From the NCBI RefSeq assembly GCF_001050035.1, contig NZ_CVTA01000032.1:1-7404 (forward strand): a stretch of DNA of 7,404 bases, read 5' to 3'. Below, piece after piece: positions 1 through 4,657 of this stretch (position 1 is its first letter; each line of letters begins with the position of its first letter). A model generated the notes under the pieces. The model was not told where the DNA came from. It did not search any database and saw nothing but the letters and a program-made list of their open reading frames with translations. The position numbers and the translations under genes are program-made. The stretch is from Mycolicibacterium komanii. GTDB taxonomy: Bacteria > Actinomycetota > Actinomycetes > Mycobacteriales > Mycobacteriaceae.

Positions 1-1028
1 GGGGCGTCCGGAGCCGCGACCGGCGCCATGCCGGTGCGCGCCTCGGCGGCCGACGTATACGCGCCGATCGCCGCGGCGCCCCTCGCCGCGTCGACACCGG
101 GCCCCGTCGTGGCGATCACCGAGATGCCGGAGTGCTCGGCCAGCCGCCGTCGCACGAACGGAATAGCCGCACCGCCGCCGACAGCGACCAACGCGGCGAC
201 GTCCTGCCAACCAATCCTGTTGCGCTGCAACGTATTGTCCAGCGCAACCAGGACACCGTTGAGCGGTGTGGCGATGAGCGTCTCGAGCTCGGCACGAGTC
301 ACGTCGATCGCCGCGCGATGGGTCGGCAGCTCCGCGTCGACCTCGATCGACTCCACGAACGAGAGACGTTCCTTCGCGTCGCGGCACTGCTCGCGCAGCC
401 GCGACAGTGATGCCACCGCGGCCGTGCTCGTGGGATCGACCCCGCCCGTCGCTGCGAGTCCGTCGAGGACGTGCGCGAGCAACACCTGGTCTATCAGAGC
501 GCCGGAGAACTCCGTGTGACGCGTGGTCTCATCGATGGGTTCGAAGGCATCGCCGGCATCCGCGAGCGTGATGCTGGTGCCGCCACCGCCGAAGTCCACG
601 AGAGCCAACACGCCCTGCGCGGGCAGGCCGGGCTGGTCCTGTAGCGCGGTGAGCGACGCTTTGGCGTCCGGGACGAGTCGCACCCGGGTGCCGTCGGCCC
701 CCAGGACGGGGTGGCCTCGCATCGCGGTGCGCACGATCCGCAGGGTGGCAGGTCCCCAGTGCGCCGGAACCGCGACCGTGACGTCGTCGGTCGGCATGCC
801 GCTGGTGTCCAAGAGCTCCGCCAACGTGGCGATCAGCAACCGGTCGGCCGAGTGCGACGATCCGTCCGCGGCGACCAGAGGCACCGTGTCCCCCACGCGC
901 TCGACGAAGCCAGACATCAGCGCGCCGTCCGGCAGGGTGAATACCGAACGACGAATCACGGGTTGATTGCCGATGCGCACCGCGACCAAGTTCGTCGTCC
1001 CGATCGACAACCCCAACGGGTCGCTCAT
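1..1028 (-). CDS. Hsp70-family (DnaK-like) actin-fold ATPase, mycobacterial divergent type; 3' end beyond window
   Basis: The frame is open from ATG at 1028 to the window edge, giving 342 codons with no stop. The protein reads as an Hsp70/actin-type nucleotide-binding domain. Phosphate-1 motif is LGLSIGTTNL (residues 5-14), phosphate-2 is VDFGGGGTSI (144-153), and the adenosine motif is VAVGGGAAIPFVRRR (281-295). An alanine-rich helix ending near residue 325 is where the ATPase domain normally closes, so any substrate-binding or linker region lies outside. The region between phosphate-1 and phosphate-2 is shorter than in DnaK, suggesting a reduced subdomain IB. The aspartate of the canonical GIDLGTT motif is Ser8 here, and the usual NEPTAA segment reads VPDAKAS (119-125). 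It is thus a divergent Hsp70 relative and not dnaK itself; no grpE or dnaJ is adjacent. I recall similar LGLSxGTTNL proteins annotated as chaperones in mycobacteria, but their client is unknown to me. It is transcribed divergently from the FAD/Rieske gene. Confidence 0.88.
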   Translation of the reverse strand, partial: MSDPLGLSIGTTNLVAVRIGNQPVIRRSVFTLPDGALMSGFVERVGDTVPLVAADGSSHSADRLLIATLAELLDTSGMPTDDVTVAVPAHWGPATLRIVRTAMRGHPVLGADGTRVRLVPDAKASLTALQDQPGLPAQGVLALVDFGGGGTSITLADAGDAFEPIDETTRHTEFSGALIDQVLLAHVLDGLAATGGVDPTSTAAVASLSRLREQCRDAKERLSFVESIEVDAELPTHRAAIDVTRAELETLIATPLNGVLVALDNTLQRNRIGWQDVAALVAVGGGAAIPFVRRRLAEHSGISVIATTGPGVDAARGAAAIGAYTSAAEARTGMAPVAAPDA

Positions 1029-1038
1029 AACGGACCAC

Positions 1039-1044
1039 ACGATA
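1039..1044 (-). promoter_or_regulatory. Candidate -10 box (TATCGT) for the Hsp70-like gene
   Basis: On the minus strand TATCGT fits the mycobacterial TANNNT -10 form. It lies 10 nt before the ATG at 1028, so a start site 6-7 nt downstream would leave a leader of only about 3-4 nt. No clear Shine-Dalgarno sequence precedes the ATG, which suits a near-leaderless message. No convincing -35 was seen. No HspR-type inverted repeat was recognised, so heat-shock control is not supported by sequence. Confidence 0.35.
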
Positions 1045-1081
1045 GTCGTCCGGCCACCGCGAACCGGTCAGACACTCCGTG

Positions 1082-1094
1082 CGAACCCCGTTCG
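1082..1094. repeat. Small inverted repeat in the divergent intergenic region (CGAAC-CCC-GTTCG)
   Basis: This is a perfect 5-bp inverted repeat around a 3-bp centre, in the 110-bp region between the two divergent starts. It sits 10 bp upstream of the SigF-like -35. It resembles a mycobacterial LexA box (CGAAC-N4-GTTCG) but has one base fewer in the spacer, so I do not call it one. It could be an operator for another dimeric regulator or chance in GC-rich DNA. Confidence 0.25.
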
Positions 1095-1103
1095 GCCGCC
1101 GTC

Positions 1104-1128
1104 GTTTTGGGGTCCACCAAACGGGTAC
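1104..1128 (+). promoter_or_regulatory. SigF-type promoter (GTTT-N15-GGGTAC) for the FAD/Rieske gene
   Basis: GTTT at 1104-1107 and GGGTAC at 1123-1128 are separated by 15 bp, matching the published mycobacterial SigF form GTTT-N15-17-GGGTA(T) apart from the last base. The start of transcription would fall near 1134-1136, only about 3-5 nt before the ATG at 1139. An inverted repeat, TTTGG-N6-CCAAA (1106-1121), lies between the two boxes and partly overlaps the -35, where a bound protein would block polymerase. SigF control would place the gene in a stationary-phase or oxidative-stress programme. The motif match is seen; sigma-factor assignment is inferred. Confidence 0.55.
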
Positions 1129-1138
1129 CTGAAATGCC

Positions 1139-2644
1139 ATGACATCTCTCTGGCTAGCAAACCGCGTCGAGCGCCCGGCTCCGGCCGATCCGCTGGTCGA
1201 ATCGGACCGGTCCGCCGACGTCGTAGTGGTCGGGGCCGGCATCACCGGGCTCATCACCGCAGTGCTGTTGGCGCGTGCCGGCAAGGACGTGCTGGTGCTC
1301 GAAGCGCAACGCGTGGGGGCCGGTGCCACCGGCAACACCACAGCCAAAATCAGCCTGCTGCAGAGCACCAAGCTGTCGAAGATCGTGGCCAAGCACGGTG
1401 CGGATACTGCGAAGCAGTACGTTGAGGGCAACCGCGAGGGCCAGGAGTGGCTGGTCCAGCACTGTGAGGCGCACGGGTTGTCGGTGCAGCGCGAGGACGC
1501 CTACACCTATGCGCAATCCGAGAAGGGCGTTCCCACGGTGCGTGCAGAACTCGAGGCGTGCCAGGCAGCGGGGTTGGAGGTCGACTGGGTCGACGACGCC
1601 GACGTGCCGTTTCCGTTCCACGGCGCGGTGCGACTGGCCGACCAAGCACAGTTCGACCCGATGCCATTGCTCGACAGCCTGGTGGTAGAGCTCGACGAGC
1701 GCGGTGGACGACTGGCGCAAGGCGTTCGGGTACAGAAGGTTTCGAACGACGGCGACAAGCTCGCCCTCGGTGTGCGGACCACCGACGGCGAGGAATTCGA
1801 CGTACACACCAACCAATGTGTTCTCGCGACGGGCATCCCGATCCTGGACCGCGGTGGTTTCTTCGCCCGGCTGAAGCCGCAGCGTTCCTACTGCATGGCC
1901 TACAAGGTGCCCGGAACCATCACCCGTGGCATGTACATCTCCGCGGATTCGCCGACCAGGTCGCTGCGTTATGCGCCGACGCCGGACGGCGACCGGCTCA
2001 TCGCCGGTGGGGCCGGACACCCCGTCGGACACGAGAAGAGCCCCGCGTCGTCGGTGCAGGAACTCGACCAGTGGACGAAGTTGCACTTTCCCGGTGCGAT
2101 GCAGACGCATTACTGGTCGGCGCAGGATTACTCACCGATCGACGAGTTGCCCTACGTGGGGCCGATCCTGCCCGGCAACGACAAGATCTTCGTGGCAACG
2201 GGTTTCGATAAGTGGGGTATGACCAACGGAACCGCTGCCGCGCTCGCGCTGTCGAGCCGCATCCTCGGGGGCAGGATGGATTGGGCCGAGGCGTTCGCCA
2301 GTTGGAGCCCGCACGAGTTGTCGGGCATCCCGAAGGCGATGCAGACCAACGCGCAGGTGGCGCTCTACCTGACGCGCGGGTGGATCACGCCCGTCACCCG
2401 CATCCTCAACCGCACTCCCGAAGAGGGCGGCGTGGTCAGTGGCCCACCGTGGGATTTGGAGGCGCGAAGCGTGGTCGACGGTCGCGAATATCGCGTCTCC
2501 CCGGTGTGCCCGCATCTCGGCGGCATCGTCAATTGGAACGACGCCGACGAGTCGTGGGAGTGCCCGCTGCATGGGTCGCGCTTTGCGCCCGACGGCACCC
2601 TGCTCGAGGGACCGGCGACCCGCAATCTCACTGCGGCGCAGTAG
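1139..2644 (+). CDS. FAD-dependent oxidoreductase (DadA-like) with C-terminal Rieske [2Fe-2S] domain
   Basis: This 501-residue protein joins two redox modules. Residues 27-56 form a Rossmann FAD-binding motif, DVVVVGAGITG followed by a strand ending in acidic E55, as in glycine/D-amino-acid oxidase-type flavoproteins. A second FAD-contact segment, VATGFDKWGMTNG, lies at 352-364. The C-terminal ~70 residues hold Rieske ligands Cys457/His459 (CPHLGG) and Cys475/His478 (CPLHGS), all four present. The order matches the YhfW-type DadA-Rieske family of unknown substrate. The likely chemistry is oxidation of an amine or related small molecule by FAD, with electrons passed to the cluster; the acceptor is unknown. 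No signal peptide is visible, so it is probably cytoplasmic. The start at 1139 fits the MTSLW N-terminus and the promoter just upstream; an ATG at 1134 opens only two codons. The 3' end overlaps the convergent membrane-protein gene by 17 bp. Confidence 0.9.
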   Translation: MTSLWLANRVERPAPADPLVESDRSADVVVVGAGITGLITAVLLARAGKDVLVLEAQRVGAGATGNTTAKISLLQSTKLSKIVAKHGADTAKQYVEGNREGQEWLVQHCEAHGLSVQREDAYTYAQSEKGVPTVRAELEACQAAGLEVDWVDDADVPFPFHGAVRLADQAQFDPMPLLDSLVVELDERGGRLAQGVRVQKVSNDGDKLALGVRTTDGEEFDVHTNQCVLATGIPILDRGGFFARLKPQRSYCMAYKVPGTITRGMYISADSPTRSLRYAPTPDGDRLIAGGAGHPVGHEKSPASSVQELDQWTKLHFPGAMQTHYWSAQDYSPIDELPYVGPILPGNDKIFVATGFDKWGMTNGTAAALALSSRILGGRMDWAEAFASWSPHELSGIPKAMQTNAQVALYLTRGWITPVTRILNRTPEEGGVVSGPPWDLEARSVVDGREYRVSPVCPHLGGIVNWNDADESWECPLHGSRFAPDGTLLEGPATRNLTAAQ

Positions 2645-3389
2645 ATATCGGCTTCTCCGGCAGGAACTTGCGGACGGCGACCGAACCCACGATGCCGACC
2701 GCGATCAGCGCTATCGCGACGGTGTCGGAGGTCGAATCCGACACCCAGCCGATGATTCCGGTGACGGTCAGGAACGGCGGAAGCCAGTCGATGGCGCCCG
2801 ACCACGAGTCCGACTCCCCCGTCGCGTAGTCGGGATAGAACTCGGTGAACGACGCGGCGAAGACCAGCGCGCCGATGGGGATGATCCACGCTGTCCAGAA
2901 GTTGTCGTTGTCGCGCAGGACGGCGTCGCCGATCCCGCCCGAGATGGCCGACACCACGAACGCGGCCGCCCATGCTCCGGTGATCGCGAAGTTGATGCGC
3001 CGAAACGGCGGGGTGTCCCAATACTCGCGCGGGGTCGTGTCCTTCGCGTAGGCCATGGTGAACGGACGGCGGACGATCAGCGTGCCGACGGCGAACACGG
3101 CCAGCACGATATTGCTGAGTTCCCCGGCCCACAGCTGGAGCCAGTCGATCACCCGATCCGGCGCGAGCAGGCCGAGCACCGCGAGGACGCCGAAGTAGGC
3201 GATCGTCAGCGCCTCGAGGGAGTGGACGGGCACGCCGCGGCGGGTACCGACCCACAGCGTGAGTAGGGCGAGACCGAGCGCCGCCGAGGCGGCTTCCTCG
3301 AAACGGCCGGGACCTGCGACGATGGCCATGAGGATCCACGGCGCCAGCCCCGCGAACGGAGATTTGACATAGGCGTCGACGAAATTCAT
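2628..3389 (-). CDS. Multi-pass membrane protein of unknown function
   Basis: The 253-residue product begins MNFVDAYVKSPFAG and is largely hydrophobic. Probable membrane segments lie near residues 12-26, 34-48, 58-76, 83-106, 132-151, 165-184 and 223-239, with an acidic, aromatic stretch around 184-204. After the fourth segment comes RRPFTMAYAKDT, then EYWDTPPFRRIN and another membrane helix. That arrangement loosely recalls membrane proteins annotated as septation protein A-like, but I cannot assign a family. No catalytic motif is evident. The same frame is open up to 3446, but I prefer ATG 3389: it follows a -10 hexamer by 6 nt, and the longer form would run into the divergent gene. Its last 17 bp overlap the end of the FAD/Rieske gene. 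It is divergent from the SnoaL-like gene with 37 bp between starts, so the two may be co-regulated. Confidence 0.82.
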   Translation of the reverse strand: MNFVDAYVKSPFAGLAPWILMAIVAGPGRFEEAASAALGLALLTLWVGTRRGVPVHSLEALTIAYFGVLAVLGLLAPDRVIDWLQLWAGELSNIVLAVFAVGTLIVRRPFTMAYAKDTTPREYWDTPPFRRINFAITGAWAAAFVVSAISGGIGDAVLRDNDNFWTAWIIPIGALVFAASFTEFYPDYATGESDSWSGAIDWLPPFLTVTGIIGWVSDSTSDTVAIALIAVGIVGSVAVRKFLPEKPISTAPQ

Positions 3390-3395
3390 GTCCGG

Positions 3396-3401
3396 ACTGT
3401 A
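3396..3401 (-). promoter_or_regulatory. Candidate -10 box (TACAGT) giving a leaderless mRNA for the membrane-protein gene
   Basis: On the minus strand TACAGT fits TANNNT and is followed by exactly 6 nt and then the ATG at 3389, so transcription would begin at or beside the A of the start codon. No Shine-Dalgarno sequence could fit. A -35-like TTGCAG lies about 20 bp upstream, too far to be convincing. The same spacing recurs before the genes starting at 4549 and 4658. Confidence 0.5.
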
Positions 3402-3409
3402 CGCGGTGC

Positions 3410-3415
3410 GGAGGT
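3410..3415 (+). promoter_or_regulatory. Shine-Dalgarno (GGAGGT) supporting the start at 3427
   Basis: GGAGGT lies 11 nt before ATG 3427, a little long but workable. It favours 3427 over ATG 3436 (20 nt away) and over the upstream ATG at 3388, which would put 13 unlikely residues before the conserved part and overlap the divergent start codon. This message must carry a leader, unlike several neighbours. Confidence 0.5.
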
Positions 3416-3426
3416 GTTGTGCTGCA

Positions 3427-3894
3427 ATGTCGGGCATGGGTGACATCGATGAGATCCAGCAAGTGAAGTTCCGTTATCTTCGTGCGCTCGACACCAAGCA
3501 CTGGGACGAGTTCGCCGACACGCTCACCGAGGACGTGGTGGGCAAGTACGGCGAGTCGATCGGCGAGGAGCACCACTTCACCAACCGCGACGAGTTGGTC
3601 AAGTTCATGCGGAACTCGCTGGGCCCCGAGATCATCACCGAACACCGCGTCACCCATCCCGAGATCACCGTCGACGGCGACGAGGCGACGGGCACCTGGT
3701 ACCTGCAGGACAGGGTCATCGCACCGGACTTCAACTTCATGCTGATCGGCGCCGGCTTCTACCACGATCGGTACCGGCGTACCCCCGACGGCTGGCGGAT
3801 CAGCGAGACGGGTTACGACCGCACCTATGACGCATCGATGTCGCTCGAGGCACTGAACTTCAAGGTGAAACCCGGTCGCGCACTGAACATCTGA
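3427..3894 (+). CDS. SnoaL-like / NTF2-fold family protein
   Basis: The 155-residue product has the pattern of a cone-shaped NTF2-fold (SnoaL_4-type) protein. An N-terminal helix DIDEIQQVKFRYLRALD (6-22) is followed by WDEFADTLTEDV (26-37), a paired-sheet region with TEHRVTHPEITVDGDEATGT (71-90), and WYLQDRV and DRYRRTPDGWRISETGYDRTY (split at 115-134). Mycobacteria carry many paralogues of this family. Known relatives include cyclases, dehydratases, ketosteroid isomerase-like enzymes and ligand-binding proteins, so the reaction cannot be predicted. Polar pocket candidates are His73 and His77, but I cannot assign catalysis. There is no signal peptide. The stop is separated by one base from the convergent L,D-transpeptidase gene, and the start is 37 bp from that of the divergent membrane-protein gene. 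Confidence 0.87.
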   Translation: MSGMGDIDEIQQVKFRYLRALDTKHWDEFADTLTEDVVGKYGESIGEEHHFTNRDELVKFMRNSLGPEIITEHRVTHPEITVDGDEATGTWYLQDRVIAPDFNFMLIGAGFYHDRYRRTPDGWRISETGYDRTYDASMSLEALNFKVKPGRALNI

Positions 3895-3895
3895 C

Positions 3896-4549
3896 TCACT
3901 GAGCGATCGCGATCAATGCGCCGGGCCGAAGCCAGCGCATGATCTCGACCAGTTTGTCGTCGTCGATGGCCACGCATCCGGCCGTCGGCCCGCCGTCGGT
4001 GGCGTGCAGGAAGAAGGCTCCGCCGTTGCCCGGGACCCGCGCCTTGTTCACGCCCATCACGACGGCGTGCACGTACTGCGGAATCTGGAGGTTCTCGGTG
4101 CCGCTGGCCGGGTCGGTGTCGAACGGGCACTGCGCCTTCTTGCAGACCTGCATGGTGTTGTAGGTCGGGCTCTTCATATCGCCGTCCCACCAATGGTCGG
4201 GTCCGACCTGCACGTACGGTAGGCCCCCGCCGGGGTTGGGCGCGGTGCCGAAAGCGAAGTCGAGCGTGAAAATGCCCATCGGCGTTTTCATTTCGCCATC
4301 ATGGGTTTCCGGTGCCATGCCCTTGACGCCGATCCAGGCCGGGATGCCCGCCGCGACCGGTTGCCACCCCGCGCCGGTCCGTTGGTAGACGTCCATCTTG
4401 GCCTTCGAACCACCCACGCCGACAACGGAAATCACCTGGGTGGCGTTGCCGACCGATTGGGCGAACCAGGGAACGGTCTGCGCCTGGCCGACGGGCGCCC
4501 CGGCGAGGGCGATCAGTCCCGCGCACAGCAGGGTCAGCAGTCGGCGCAC
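3896..4549 (-). CDS. Exported L,D-transpeptidase (YkuD)-fold protein, Rv0309-like
   Basis: The 217-residue product starts at GTG 4549 with an export signal: MRRLL, a hydrophobic core LLCAGLIALAGAP, and probable cleavage after GQA near residue 23. The mature part reads as a YkuD/L,D-transpeptidase fold: AWIGVKGMAPETHDGEMKTP then MGIFTLD (71-97), and near the end FFLHATDGGPTAGCVAIDD (180-198). His182 and Cys192 are candidates for the catalytic histidine and nucleophile. The classical SHGCxR signature is altered to TAGCVA. Two further cysteines (136, 141) could form a disulfide outside the membrane. From memory it strongly resembles M. tuberculosis Rv0309. The expected role is in peptidoglycan cross-linking or another envelope acyl transfer, but with the altered motif the activity is not assured. 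It is divergent from the PAP2-kinase fusion (108 bp). Confidence 0.88.
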   Translation of the reverse strand: MRRLLTLLCAGLIALAGAPVGQAQTVPWFAQSVGNATQVISVVGVGGSKAKMDVYQRTGAGWQPVAAGIPAWIGVKGMAPETHDGEMKTPMGIFTLDFAFGTAPNPGGGLPYVQVGPDHWWDGDMKSPTYNTMQVCKKAQCPFDTDPASGTENLQIPQYVHAVVMGVNKARVPGNGGAFFLHATDGGPTAGCVAIDDDKLVEIMRWLRPGALIAIAQ

Positions 4550-4555
4550 CGAAAC

Positions 4556-4561
4556 ATGCTA
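4556..4561 (-). promoter_or_regulatory. Candidate -10 box (TAGCAT) giving a leaderless mRNA from GTG 4549
   Basis: On the minus strand TAGCAT fits TANNNT and is followed by 6 nt, then GTG. This predicts a message beginning at the start codon. It also explains the GTG start: the nearby ATG at 4557 lies within the hexamer and is out of frame. No clear -35 is visible. Confidence 0.5.
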
Positions 4562-4590
4562 AGTCGCGGCGTGCTGTACTCCCCGTCCGC

Positions 4591-4604
4591 CACGCGGCCC
4601 CGTG
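4591..4604. repeat. Imperfect palindrome between two divergent promoters (CACGCGGCCCCGTG)
   Basis: Twelve of 14 positions are symmetric (CACG-n-GGCC-n-CGTG). It lies between the -10 boxes at 4556-4561 and 4646-4651, upstream of both, where a shared operator or activator site could act. In DNA this GC-rich such a palindrome may be chance. Confidence 0.25.
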
Positions 4605-4645
4605 ACTGATCTGCAATGACACGATTATTTTTCGACCCCGGTGGA

Positions 4646-4651
4646 TACGTT
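4646..4651 (+). promoter_or_regulatory. Candidate -10 box (TACGTT) giving a leaderless mRNA from ATG 4658
   Basis: TACGTT fits TANNNT and is followed by 6 nt (GGGGAG), then ATG 4658. GGGGAG touches the ATG, too close for a Shine-Dalgarno, so leaderless translation explains the site better. An overlapping weaker SigF-like reading (GATT-N16-GGATAC, 4623-4648) is possible. Either promoter lies downstream of the alternative ATG at 4616 and so excludes it. Confidence 0.45.
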
Positions 4652-4657
4652 GGGGAG

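Noticed and set aside
28..966. Long plus-strand open frames (28-519 and 523-966)
   Set aside because: They lie opposite the Hsp70-like gene, whose minus-strand translation has clear ATPase motifs. The plus-strand products are Ser/Arg/Ala-rich, typical of antisense frames in high-GC DNA.
1082..1094. A LexA (SOS) box
   Set aside because: The half-sites fit, but the centre has 3 bases where the mycobacterial box has 4; such a change in half-site phasing usually abolishes binding.
529..1431. A 300-codon open frame on the minus strand
   Set aside because: It runs across the divergent intergenic region and the true Hsp70-like and FAD/Rieske genes; its translation is Arg/Ala/Gly/His-rich with no recognisable domain.
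2365..3765. A 466-codon minus-strand frame spanning three genes
   Set aside because: It crosses the ends or bodies of three well-supported genes and the product is low-complexity Arg/His-rich.
4616..4657. Upstream ATG 4616 as the start of the PAP2-kinase gene
   Set aside because: The added 14 residues look unlike a protein N-terminus, and the best -10 box lies downstream of this ATG, so it would not be in the mRNA.
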